Shown: piece after piece, positions 1 to 8,839 of the stretch
Layout: each line of letters starts with the position of its first letter
Position numbering within the stretch: position 1 is the stretch's first letter
Origin: Flavobacteriia bacterium
GTDB lineage: Bacteria; Bacteroidota; Bacteroidia; Flavobacteriales_D; Crocinitomicaceae
DNA: 48,225 nt
NCBI GenBank assembly: GCA_947455515.1
Contig: CANGOF010000009.1
Location: 1 to 48,225 of the forward strand
Direction of reading: 5' to 3'
Position numbers and translations under genes: made by a program
Notes under the pieces: generated by a model
What the model saw: only the letters and a program-made list of their open reading frames with translations
Database searches by the model: none
Told to the model about the DNA's origin: nothing

Positions 1-2325
1 ACCTATTTGGATTTAAAGGAATACCGTAAACTTTACGATAGAGGGCACATACGTAAAGAAATTCTTCAGAAAATTCTTATCGAACAAAAAGGAGTTGAGA
101 ATTATGAAACTTGGGAGCATAAATTAATACATCAAGAATATCAAATTCGCATCCTTGCACGTGTTGGTAAACTACGTTCTGCCTGGAAAAAATTCTTAAA
201 AATTGACGTAGATAATTTCGTACATCTTAATTTATTTCGCATCGTTGGTGCTTATTTAGACCAAGGAATTTCCATCTGGAATTTCCCTGCAAATAAACAA
301 GGACTTCGAAACTCGTTAATCGAATTAGAGAAAAATAGTTTTACCAGTTTCTTTAAGACAGAACGAGCTAAGCAACTCCTCGCTAATAAAACTATTGGAA
401 TTAAAGAACTTTTAGACATTCTGGTTGGAAAAGAAGAATTGTACTTTCAATATATTTTCGATCAACAATTTGAACATCAAGGTTGGTCTGGAATGGTAGC
501 TTATTTGGAGAAAAGCCCTCATGTATTGTTAGACAAACGATCCATTTGCATCGAAGATTTTATCTTTTTAGAATTATTATTAGAGATTGACACCTTAGAC
601 GATCGCTATTCTGGCAAATGGAATGCCTTAGGTCTACTGGCAAAAAATGCTGGAAAAGACATTTTCGCTCCCACTCGTAACGTGGAAATTGCGGAAGTAC
701 TCAAACTTTGGCAAGAAGCATATGAATGGTCGTATTACGACGACGTACTTTTTTATTTACAGAAACAGGAGCCTGAAGTAATCAAGAGCAAACCAAGTTT
801 TCAGTCTTTATTTTGTATTGACGATAGAGAATGTTCGTTTAGAACGTATGTAGAACAAACAGATCCTAAGGCTGAAACATATGGTACTGCCGGCTTCTTT
901 AATATTGAGTTCTATTATAAGCCGGATGGAGGAAAATATTTGACAAAACTTTGTCCTGCACCAGTAACACCAAATTACATCATTTTAGAGAAAGCGAATA
1001 AATACGTTCACAAAAAGGAGGTAGGTTTTTCAAGTAAAAGTCATGGATTAATTGTTGGTTGGTTATTGACACAAACCATGGGATATTGGTCCGCTTTTAA
1101 ACTATTGAAATACATATTTAAACCAAGCTACGGCAATACAACCGTTAGCTCTTTTCAACACATGAGTCCTACAAGTTCTTTAATCTTCGAAAACAAAGGG
1201 GAAAATAAAAAAGAACATGATTTAATCGTTGGTTTCACCACTACGGAAATGACAGATCGCATAGAAGGCTTATTACGTAGCATTGGCTTAATTGAAAATT
1301 TTGCAGATTTAGTATATGTTATTGGTCATGGGTCTACCAGTGCGAATAATGCATTTTACTCTACTATGGATTGTGGAGCTTGTTCTTGTAAACCAGGCTC
1401 AGTAAATGCAAGACTTGCTGCTTTAATGGGAAATCATCCTGAGGTTCGTACAAAACTTGCAGAAAGAGGACTTCATATTCCTGAAACGACTCAATTTGTC
1501 GGAGGGCTTCACGACACAGCACAGGATTTAATGGTGTATTACGACTTAGTTAATTTAACCGAAACTAATAGAGAAAATCATATTCAAAACCAAGCTGTTT
1601 TTGATCGTGCGCTATTGCTTAACGCGAAGGAACGTTCTCGACGATTTATGTCCGTAGATAGTACTCAATCTTTAGAGAAAATTCATAAAGATGTTCAAAC
1701 TCGTTCTTTCTCTCTGTTTGAGCCACGACCAGAATTAGATCACGCAACCAATAGTTTATGTGTAGTTGGAGGCAGATGGTTGACTAAAAATGTATTTCTT
1801 GACCGACGTGCATTCTTGAATTCCTACAACTACAAACAAGACTTAGAAGGTGAATTTTTACTAAACATATTAAAAGCGGTAACACCGGTATGTGGTGGTA
1901 TCAATCTGGCTTACTATTTTGCAAAAGTGGACGACCAAAAGTTTGGTTCCGGTTCAAAATTGCCACATAATATTGTTGGTTTATTTGGAGTTGCAAATGG
2001 AATTGAAGGAGATATTCGCCCTGGTTTACCAAAACAAATGGTGGAAGTGCACGACCCAATGCGATTAATGTGTATTGTTGAACATTATCCACATGTAGTA
2101 AGACAAGTGTTATCCACCGTACCTGCCACATACGAATGGTATCAAAATGATTGGATCAAATTAGTTGTCATACATCCTGATACAAAGGAATTATATCTTT
2201 TTGAAAAAGACAATTTCAGTTTGTATTCACCACATCATTCCGTATTTAAATCTACGGCTGATTTACAACGTTTGGTAGAATCTAGTCATGCAAATATTTC
2301 TGTTCATCAATTAAAAAATTCGTAA
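1..2325 (+). CDS. dabA: DabA, inorganic-carbon uptake subunit (DUF2309), 5' end cut by window
   Basis: This is the carbonic-anhydrase-like subunit of the DAB (DUF2309/UPF0753) inorganic-carbon uptake complex. The family is thought to hydrate CO2 at a zinc site, driven by the ion gradient through its membrane partner DabB. Counting from the TTG at 7, the putative zinc ligands are C270 and D272 (in CIDDRECS) and H441 and C456 (HGSTSANN...CGAC). Their spacing closely matches the C-D...H-C site known in characterised DabA. The frame is open to base 1, and comparison with full-length DabA suggests that roughly 80 N-terminal residues lie outside the window, so the TTG at 7 is not the real start. 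The stop is 4 bases before dabB, which implies co-transcription and translational coupling. The family assignment is firm. Whether the substrate is CO2 or bicarbonate in this organism is inferred. Confidence 0.93.
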   Translation, partial: TYLDLKEYRKLYDRGHIRKEILQKILIEQKGVENYETWEHKLIHQEYQIRILARVGKLRSAWKKFLKIDVDNFVHLNLFRIVGAYLDQGISIWNFPANKQGLRNSLIELEKNSFTSFFKTERAKQLLANKTIGIKELLDILVGKEELYFQYIFDQQFEHQGWSGMVAYLEKSPHVLLDKRSICIEDFIFLELLLEIDTLDDRYSGKWNALGLLAKNAGKDIFAPTRNVEIAEVLKLWQEAYEWSYYDDVLFYLQKQEPEVIKSKPSFQSLFCIDDRECSFRTYVEQTDPKAETYGTAGFFNIEFYYKPDGGKYLTKLCPAPVTPNYIILEKANKYVHKKEVGFSSKSHGLIVGWLLTQTMGYWSAFKLLKYIFKPSYGNTTVSSFQHMSPTSSLIFENKGENKKEHDLIVGFTTTEMTDRIEGLLRSIGLIENFADLVYVIGHGSTSANNAFYSTMDCGACSCKPGSVNARLAALMGNHPEVRTKLAERGLHIPETTQFVGGLHDTAQDLMVYYDLVNLTETNRENHIQNQAVFDRALLLNAKERSRRFMSVDSTQSLEKIHKDVQTRSFSLFEPRPELDHATNSLCVVGGRWLTKNVFLDRRAFLNSYNYKQDLEGEFLLNILKAVTPVCGGINLAYYFAKVDDQKFGSGSKLPHNIVGLFGVANGIEGDIRPGLPKQMVEVHDPMRLMCIVEHYPHVVRQVLSTVPATYEWYQNDWIKLVVIHPDTKELYLFEKDNFSLYSPHHSVFKSTADLQRLVESSHANISVHQLKNS

Positions 2326-2329
2326 GGTC

Positions 2330-4198
2330 ATGGAATATTTATTACATTATTTCTTAGTTATTCCATTAATTGGATACCTAATTAGTTTATTAATCGGCTC
2401 GAAAAATGAATTCGCCATCTCCAGATTAGCATTTGTAACCCTTGCCATTCAATTAGTTTTTGCAATTGGATTTACTATCGCTTGGTTAAAATCAGGGCAT
2501 AAGGATATCAATTTAGCAGAATTCTCTATCTACAAATCGGAAGGATATGATTTCTTAATCGATTTGTATTTTGATCGTGTTTCTGCATTGTTCTTATTAA
2601 TGGGGGCGTTTTTAACCTTCTTAATTACCTATTATAGTCGTTTTTATTTACACCGTGAATATGGTTTCAAACGTTTCTTTAATACGATCTTGTTATTTTA
2701 CTTAGGATACAATATCATTATCTTATCTGGGAATTTCGAAACGTTATTCATTGGTTGGGAATTTTTAGGGATATCATCTTTCTTATTAATTGCATTCTAT
2801 CGTGACCGTTACCTTCCTGTAAAAAATGCATTGAAGATATTTTCTTTATACCGTATTGGGGATATCGGTTTGATCCTTGCGATGTGGTTGAGCCATCATT
2901 TATTTCATGAAAATGTAACTTTTGGAAAGATGCATAATGCAGAATTAGTGAGTCACTTACTTCAAAAACATAGTTGGGAAGGTTTCTTTATTTCTTTTGT
3001 TATTTTGGTTGCAGCATTAGTAAAATCTGCACAACTTCCATTTTCATCTTGGTTACCAAGAGCAATGGAAGGTCCTACCCCTTCTAGTGCTATTTTCTAT
3101 GGCTCTTTATCTGTACACATCGGAGCATTTTTGTTACTTAGAACGCATCCTTTTTGGGAACATCAGACAGCAGTAAGGATATTAATTGGTGTTTTAGGAG
3201 TATTATCCTGCATCATTGCCAGTATGATGGCACGTGTACAAACCTCTGTAAAAAGTCAAATTGCCTATTCTTCTATTGCTCAAATAGGATTAATTTTCTT
3301 AGAAATTGTAGCAGGGTTTGATAATCTTGCATTATTCCATATTGGTGGAAATGCTTTATTAAGAACCTATCAATTATTGATCTCTCCTTCTATTGCTAGT
3401 TATAAAATCAAAGAGCAATTATATTCCTACGAACCACGTGAAAAAACAATCGAGGATAGTTTACCAAAACGCATCGAATATTCTTTTTACATTTTAAGTT
3501 TGAAAGAATGGAATTTGGAAACATTGATTTATCAATTATTTGTATCCCCAATGAAAAAAATATCTCGTAAATTCAGAATTTTACAGTTGAATTTAGGAAT
3601 TTATTTCTTTGTAGTGATTTATGTAATCGGCTTAGTGTTATTATACTTTAAATCAAACATTCCTCCTTTCTTAGAAAATTACCTTCCGGGATTCTATGCC
3701 TTTATCGGCTTGTTAATGGTAATTAAAGCGTTTACAGAACGCCGAAATGTACTTATGAGTTGGTTTATGGTAATGATGAATCATTTCTGGATTGCTTTAG
3801 CGATATCTATCAATGATACGATTCACTACTCTACTATTGCAATGTACCTTTCTGGAGTAGTAATATCCGGAGCGCTTGGTTATGCAGCTATACGTTTATT
3901 AATCAAAAAAGAAAAACGTATTACTCTGGCTCGTTTCCAAGGTCACGCGTTTGAATATCCAACTGTAGCATTTGTATTTCTTTTGGCTTGTTTAGGGATG
4001 GCAGGTTTCCCAATCACACCCACAATGATTGGAGAAGATTTAGTTTTTTCTTCCGTTCGTGAAGATCAATATTTTTTAGCGCTATTCCTTGCAATCAGTT
4101 TGATTGTCGATGGATTAGCATTAGTACGAATTTATGCGCGTTTGTTCTTAGGGCCTCACGTAAAAACCTACCACTCAATCGCGCATAAATCAAGTTGA
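2330..4198 (+). CDS. dabB: DabB, NuoL-like proton-conducting membrane subunit
   Basis: This is an integral membrane protein of the NuoL/MrpA-type proton-conducting family, 622 residues, and the partner that powers DabA. The N-terminal half carries the family hallmarks: E144 in GWEFLGISSF and K232 in LVKSAQLPFSSWLPRAMEGPTP (split here as LVKSAQLPFSSW then LPRAMEGPTP), plus K308 in a later helix. It is longer than simple DabB proteins. Roughly residues 360-535 form an extra block with a soluble stretch, an amphipathic segment (LETLIYQLFVSPMKKISRK) and several hydrophobic helices, before the usual late NuoL motif (LACLGMAGFPITPT). The gene starts 4 bases after dabA. The element that follows its stop (4187-4250) may end or attenuate the transcript before the SulP gene. 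The assignment is confident from sequence plus neighbour. Confidence 0.9.
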   Translation: MEYLLHYFLVIPLIGYLISLLIGSKNEFAISRLAFVTLAIQLVFAIGFTIAWLKSGHKDINLAEFSIYKSEGYDFLIDLYFDRVSALFLLMGAFLTFLITYYSRFYLHREYGFKRFFNTILLFYLGYNIIILSGNFETLFIGWEFLGISSFLLIAFYRDRYLPVKNALKIFSLYRIGDIGLILAMWLSHHLFHENVTFGKMHNAELVSHLLQKHSWEGFFISFVILVAALVKSAQLPFSSWLPRAMEGPTPSSAIFYGSLSVHIGAFLLLRTHPFWEHQTAVRILIGVLGVLSCIIASMMARVQTSVKSQIAYSSIAQIGLIFLEIVAGFDNLALFHIGGNALLRTYQLLISPSIASYKIKEQLYSYEPREKTIEDSLPKRIEYSFYILSLKEWNLETLIYQLFVSPMKKISRKFRILQLNLGIYFFVVIYVIGLVLLYFKSNIPPFLENYLPGFYAFIGLLMVIKAFTERRNVLMSWFMVMMNHFWIALAISINDTIHYSTIAMYLSGVVISGALGYAAIRLLIKKEKRITLARFQGHAFEYPTVAFVFLLACLGMAGFPITPTMIGEDLVFSSVREDQYFLALFLAISLIVDGLALVRIYARLFLGPHVKTYHSIAHKSS

Positions 4199-4250
4199 CG
4201 TCGACTACGCTCAATCTGACTTGATTTAGGAGAGTCCGAGCATAATCGAA
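4187..4250. repeat. Nested inverted-repeat element after dabB
   Basis: Two interleaved inverted repeats sit across and after the dabB stop. AAATCAAGT (4187-4195) pairs with ACTTGATTT (4219-4227). TCGACTACGCTC (4201-4212) pairs at 10 of 12 positions with GAGCATAATCGA (4238-4249). On the minus-strand RNA the two mismatches become G-U pairs. The core resembles the short 'GACTACGCTCA' dispersed repeat that I recall as common between genes in flavobacterial genomes. That is recollection and was not tested. It could act as a terminator or processing site between dabAB and the SulP gene. Confidence 0.5.
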
Positions 4251-4289
4251 TATAAATAAATTAACTATTTACTTTTTAACAAATAAAAC

Positions 4290-5975
4290 ATGAAAACAGA
4301 AAACAAAACAACTCAACCTAAAGATGGTTTCGCAGGGTTGAAAGAGAATTTTAGTTCCGATGCACTTTCCGGATTCTTAGTATTCTTATTGGCACTTCCT
4401 TTGAGTTTAGGGATTGCAAAAGCAAGTGAATTTCCAGCTATTTTTGGTCTTGTTACTGCAATGGTCGGCGGGGTAATCGTAAGCTTTTTAGCAGGTTCAA
4501 AATTAACAATTAAAGGCCCAGCTGCAGGGTTAATCGTAATTGTTGCAGGATCTGTAGCTGAACTTGGTAATGGTGTACTAGTAAAAGGGATTGATGTTCA
4601 AGGATGGCATTACGCGCTTGGAGCAATTGTTGTTGCTGGTATTATTCAAGTTCTATTCGGGATTTTCAAACTAGGAAAACTGAGTGACTTCTTCCCTCTC
4701 TCGGCAGTTCATGGAATGTTAGCAGCGATTGGCTTAATTATTATTAGTAAACAGATACATAATTTAGTAGGTGCATCGACTAATTACGCTTCTGGGCCAG
4801 AGAAAGGAAAATCTATTGTAGAACCGATTGAATTAATTGCAAAAATACCGGATACATTGGCTCATTTCTTTGCTCACAAAGAGGTAGCAATTGTAGGATT
4901 GGTAAGTCTTGTAATTGTTTTTGGATGGCCAAGATTAAAGTTTGGATTCTTAAAAAAAATACCAGCACCTTTAGTTGTTTTAGCTGTATCTATCCCATTG
5001 TCTATGTATTTAGGAATTCACAATATAAAAGAAGGAGTTGGACCAAACGGTGAAGTTATTAAAGCATTCAATCCTTTAATAAGCTTTGATAAAGGATTGT
5101 TTGATATTATTGGTGTAAATGTAAGTTTTGATGGAATGTTTAGTAAAACTTTCATCTTCATCAAATTTGTAGTGATGTTTGCATTAGTAGGGTCTTTAGA
5201 AGCATTGTTAACAGTGAAAGCTATCGATATGACGGATCCTTTCAAACGCAAATCAGATACAAACAAAGATTTAATTGCAGTAGGTATCGGTAATATCGTT
5301 GCAGGTATATTAGGAGGTTTACCAATGATTAGTGAAGTTGCTCGTTCTTCTGCAAACGTTGCAAATGGAGGTAAAACTCGTTGGGCAAACTTCTTTCACG
5401 GAATCTTCATTTTAATCTTCTTAATTTTTGCGGTTACATTTAGTAATTACATTCCAAATGCTGCTTTAGCTGCCATGTTAATTGGTGTTGGCTACAAATT
5501 AGCACATCCAAAAGAATTTAAACACATGGCTCAAATAGGTTGGGAACAAATCATTATTTTCTTAACAACTATTGTAGTTACATTAGCTTCCGATTTATTA
5601 ATTGGTATTGGAGCAGGAATTTTAATTAAAATCATATTCCACTTAATGCATGGTGCTCCTTTGAAAAACTTGTTTAGTTCTAAAGCAAGAATTGAAGGTA
5701 ATACAATTATTGTTGAAGGTGCAGCAGTTTTCAGTAACTTAATTGGTATCAAAAAACAAATTTCAAAATTCAACTACACTGACAATGTAATTTTTGATGT
5801 AACAGCTTGTAAATTGGTAGATCATACAGTGATTGAGAATCTACACCACATCAAAGATGATTTCGAAAATGAAGGAGGTTCGTTTACTATTAAAGGAATT
5901 GAAGAGTTTAAACCTGCAACAAATTCAAAACATAAATTTGCAGCATTAAAAAAAGAGATAAAAGCAGTTGCTTAA
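4290..5975 (+). CDS. SulP family anion (probably bicarbonate) transporter with STAS domain
   Basis: This is a SulP/SLC26-family inner-membrane transporter of 561 residues. After a short cytoplasmic N-terminus comes a long multi-helix transport domain with typical SulP features: ALPLSLGIAKAS, the GPAAGL motif near residue 75, and the GNIVAGILGGLPM region. It ends in a C-terminal STAS domain at about residues 460-550. SulP proteins carry sulfate, bicarbonate or other anions, and sequence alone does not fix the substrate. Its place directly after dabAB and the presence of a SulP-carbonic anhydrase fusion downstream favour bicarbonate (BicA-like). The ATG follows a 91-base gap containing an inverted-repeat element. 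The porin gene begins 28 bases after its stop, which suggests one transcript. Confidence 0.88.
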   Translation: MKTENKTTQPKDGFAGLKENFSSDALSGFLVFLLALPLSLGIAKASEFPAIFGLVTAMVGGVIVSFLAGSKLTIKGPAAGLIVIVAGSVAELGNGVLVKGIDVQGWHYALGAIVVAGIIQVLFGIFKLGKLSDFFPLSAVHGMLAAIGLIIISKQIHNLVGASTNYASGPEKGKSIVEPIELIAKIPDTLAHFFAHKEVAIVGLVSLVIVFGWPRLKFGFLKKIPAPLVVLAVSIPLSMYLGIHNIKEGVGPNGEVIKAFNPLISFDKGLFDIIGVNVSFDGMFSKTFIFIKFVVMFALVGSLEALLTVKAIDMTDPFKRKSDTNKDLIAVGIGNIVAGILGGLPMISEVARSSANVANGGKTRWANFFHGIFILIFLIFAVTFSNYIPNAALAAMLIGVGYKLAHPKEFKHMAQIGWEQIIIFLTTIVVTLASDLLIGIGAGILIKIIFHLMHGAPLKNLFSSKARIEGNTIIVEGAAVFSNLIGIKKQISKFNYTDNVIFDVTACKLVDHTVIENLHHIKDDFENEGGSFTIKGIEEFKPATNSKHKFAALKKEIKAVA

Positions 5976-6003
5976 ATTTATAGCCAAAATTAAAAAACCA
6001 ACT

Positions 6004-7356
6004 ATGAAAAAAACAATCATTTCATCCATACTAACTTGTGCGAGTGTATTTACATTCGCACAAGATGCTACGAAGCCAGCTACTCCAGATGTGAAATTTC
6101 CTGAATTCAAGAAAAACTTGAACGAAGATGGAAGTCATTACATTAAATTTACAACCGTAGCACAATTTTGGTCACGCTATTCAGACTTAAATCCAGGTAC
6201 AAAAATCAACGGACAATCTACTGAACCTTTTGACATTGGAATTCGTCGTTTGCGTTTCAGTGTTTTTTCGCAATTAACGGATCGTGTTTTTTTCTACGCG
6301 CAATTTGGTCAAAACAATTTCAACTATACATCTACTTTACAAGCGGGTTCTTTTGTGCATGATGCTGTAGGAGAATACAAAGTGATGAAAAATGGAACTT
6401 TCACACTAGGAACAGGTTTGACAGGTTGGAGTGGATTAACGCGTTTTTCAGCTCCAGCAGTTGGTTCTATTTTAGGTGTGGATGCTCCTTTATACCAACA
6501 AGCAACTAATAACGTGACAGATCAATTCTTACGTAAACTATCTATTTATGCTAAAGGACAAATTGGAAAAATTGATTACCGTTTTGCGATATCAAAACCA
6601 ACATTAGCTGGAAATGCATTGCAACCAAATGCGGACATAAATGCTAAAAACGCAACTTTCAATACCTTATCTTCAAAAATTCAAACACAAGGATATGTAA
6701 GCTACCAATTCTTTGATAAAGAAAACAATACCTTATGCTATACAGCTGGAACTTATCATGGTAAAAAGAAGATATTAAATCTTGGTGCTGGTTTTATTTC
6801 TCAAAATAGAGCAAATTGGATCTATGGAGATGCGATTAAGAAAGATACTGTATATAGTAATATGCTATTATTAGGCACAGATGTTTTTATGGAAATCCCA
6901 TTATCGGAAAAAAGAAATGCTGTAACTGCGTATGTTGCCTATACGAATTATCAAATGGGGAAAAATTATATTCGTAATGTAGGAGTAATGAATCCAATTC
7001 CTGCTGGTCAACCAAATAATACTGGTACATTAAATAGTAATGGAGTTGGAGCTCCTATGGTAGGGACTGGAAATACATTATTTGCACAATTTGGATACAA
7101 ATTCAAAGACAATTTACTTCCAAACAATGGTTCTTTACAACCTTATGCGAGTATCCAATATTCCAAATACGATGCTTTAAAAGATGCTATGCAAGTATAT
7201 GAAGCGGGAATCAATTGGTTAATCAATGGCACACATAATAGTAAAATTACTCTGGGATATCAATCAAGACCTATTTATACCAAAGATACAAATGGCGAAT
7301 GGGTAAATTCTTCCAGAAAAGGTATGGCAGTGTTACAATATCAAGTTTCTTTTTAA
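6004..7356 (+). CDS. Outer-membrane porin-like beta-barrel protein
   Basis: This is a predicted outer-membrane barrel of 450 residues. I chose the ATG at 6004 rather than upstream in-frame codons because it gives a clean signal peptide (MKKTIISSILTCASVFTFAQ) cleaved after FAQ. The mature part shows alternating aromatic and polar strands (IRRLRFSVFSQLTDRVFFYAQFGQ, in two strands) and ends in a barrel-type C-terminus with terminal Phe (LQYQVSF). It resembles Bacteroidota porins of the OprP/OprO-like kind, but I do not see enough to name the substrate. Because it follows the SulP gene by 28 bases, an attractive inference is that it brings the same anion across the outer membrane. The next gene starts 20 bases downstream. 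Confidence 0.8.
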   Translation: MKKTIISSILTCASVFTFAQDATKPATPDVKFPEFKKNLNEDGSHYIKFTTVAQFWSRYSDLNPGTKINGQSTEPFDIGIRRLRFSVFSQLTDRVFFYAQFGQNNFNYTSTLQAGSFVHDAVGEYKVMKNGTFTLGTGLTGWSGLTRFSAPAVGSILGVDAPLYQQATNNVTDQFLRKLSIYAKGQIGKIDYRFAISKPTLAGNALQPNADINAKNATFNTLSSKIQTQGYVSYQFFDKENNTLCYTAGTYHGKKKILNLGAGFISQNRANWIYGDAIKKDTVYSNMLLLGTDVFMEIPLSEKRNAVTAYVAYTNYQMGKNYIRNVGVMNPIPAGQPNNTGTLNSNGVGAPMVGTGNTLFAQFGYKFKDNLLPNNGSLQPYASIQYSKYDALKDAMQVYEAGINWLINGTHNSKITLGYQSRPIYTKDTNGEWVNSSRKGMAVLQYQVSF

Positions 7357-7376
7357 GAAGTTAAAATATATAAAAT

Positions 7377-7754
7377 ATGTTTTTTAACCATTTTATTTTC
7401 ATCGGAATTTTTCTACTTTCTTTGTCCTGTTCAAAGAAAGTAGAATCTTCTATACCAACTTCTTCTACCAATTCATCAATAAACAAGTGTTACGATACAG
7501 TTGCTATTTCCTATCAAAAAAACATACAACCTATCTTAAATACCCATTGTATTAAATGCCACGATGCATCCACTGCACAAAACTTCACAACTTTTGCAGG
7601 AACATTACCATTTGCTAAATCAGGAATCTTAGAAAATTGTATTACCGGTACGAATGGCGAAATTTTAATGCCTCCTATAAGCAGTTCTACTATAGACTCG
7701 TGTAGCATTAAACAGTTACACTATTGGGTAAAACAGGGATGTAAAAACAATTAA
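7377..7754 (+). CDS. Small cytochrome c-like lipoprotein (CxxCH)
   Basis: This is a predicted lipoprotein of 125 residues. The N-terminal hydrophobic segment ends in the lipobox LSLSC, so the mature protein is probably anchored to a membrane facing the periplasm. A single haem c motif, C58-I-K-C61-H62, is followed by M98 in LMPP, a plausible distal axial ligand. The layout matches the short cytochrome-c domain lipoproteins of Bacteroidota. Four other cysteines (C38, C83 and two near the C-terminus) could form disulfides. It lies 20 bases after the porin and 7 bases before the RND adaptor, so it is almost certainly co-transcribed with them. A haem lipoprotein inside a metal-efflux operon is unusual, and its role (electron transfer or metal redox) is unknown. 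Confidence 0.75.
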   Translation: MFFNHFIFIGIFLLSLSCSKKVESSIPTSSTNSSINKCYDTVAISYQKNIQPILNTHCIKCHDASTAQNFTTFAGTLPFAKSGILENCITGTNGEILMPPISSSTIDSCSIKQLHYWVKQGCKNN

Positions 7755-7761
7755 AAAAATC

Positions 7762-8832
7762 ATGAAAATTTCAATCTATTTTTTGCTTTTATTTATGCTT
7801 TTAGTACAAGCATGTTCTTCTGACAAAACGACAAATAAAGTGCTTCCAACATTTCATATTGACAATACCTATGCGGTGCAGAACGTAAAATTTGAATCCG
7901 TAAAAGAAGAAATTAAATTAACTGGGAAAGTAATTCCAGACGAAAATAATTTAGTTAAAATATATCCACTTATGGGTGGTAAAGTAGTTTCTGTGGATGC
8001 AGAAATCGGAGATTTGGTTACAACAAAGAAAACATTAGCAGTAATTAATTCTAGCGAAGCAAGAGGATTTCAAAAAGATTTACTCAATGCAAAAAACGAA
8101 GTAGAAATTGCAAGAAAAAACTTAACAGTTCAAGAAGAACTTTTTAAAACAAAATTTAGTTCGGAAAAGGAATTATTAGTTGCTAAAAAAGAATTGGAAT
8201 TTACAAAAAACGAACTTTCAAGAGCAGAGGAAACCTACAAAGTGTTCTCTATGTCTAAAGGCGGTGATTACATTGTAAGATCTCCTGTTGCTGGATTTAT
8301 TTTGGATAAAAACATTGGACCTGAATTACAAATTCGTTCCGATATGAACGATTACATTTTTTCAATAGCTCGTTTGGATGAAGTATATGTTTCTTTAAAC
8401 ATTTACGAAAACGATATTCAAAAAATTCGCGTAGGTCAAACAGTGAACATTCAAGTTTTGAGTTATCCAGATAAATTATATTCAGGGAAAATCACAAAAA
8501 TTCAAAACATCATTGATCCAGTCACAAAAACGATACAGGCAAGAATACGTTTGCAAAACAAAAAATTCGAACTTAAACCAGACATGAATTGTACAGGGTA
8601 TGTTGAATTTAATGAAAAAGGTAAAATGATCGCCGTACCAAAATCGGCTGTAATTTTTGATGCTAATAAAAATTATGTGATGGTGTATATTTCTCCTACT
8701 AAGGTAGAACCAAGGGAGGTATTAGTTCATAAAGAAACTTCAGATAAAGTATACATCCTACAAGGACTATCCAAAGGTGAAAAAATTCTCACCCAAAATG
8801 TATTATTTATTTACGATGCAGTAACCGAATAA
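7762..8832 (+). CDS. RND efflux periplasmic adaptor (CusB/CzcB-like lipoprotein)
   Basis: This is the membrane-fusion (adaptor) subunit of a tripartite heavy-metal efflux system, 356 residues. The signal sequence ends in a lipobox (VQAC), so it is probably lipid-anchored. The order is: a biotinyl-lipoyl-like half motif with GGKVVSVDAEIGDLV near residues 73-87, a coiled-coil hairpin at about 105-155 rich in Lys and Glu, the second lipoyl half (RSPVAGFILDKNIG), and beta-barrel and membrane-proximal domains to the C-terminus. It bridges the inner-membrane pump and the TolC-like channel. It sits 7 bases from both neighbours. The metal is not determined by this subunit. Confidence 0.88.
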   Translation: MKISIYFLLLFMLLVQACSSDKTTNKVLPTFHIDNTYAVQNVKFESVKEEIKLTGKVIPDENNLVKIYPLMGGKVVSVDAEIGDLVTTKKTLAVINSSEARGFQKDLLNAKNEVEIARKNLTVQEELFKTKFSSEKELLVAKKELEFTKNELSRAEETYKVFSMSKGGDYIVRSPVAGFILDKNIGPELQIRSDMNDYIFSIARLDEVYVSLNIYENDIQKIRVGQTVNIQVLSYPDKLYSGKITKIQNIIDPVTKTIQARIRLQNKKFELKPDMNCTGYVEFNEKGKMIAVPKSAVIFDANKNYVMVYISPTKVEPREVLVHKETSDKVYILQGLSKGEKILTQNVLFIYDAVTE

Positions 8833-8839
8833 TTTCATC

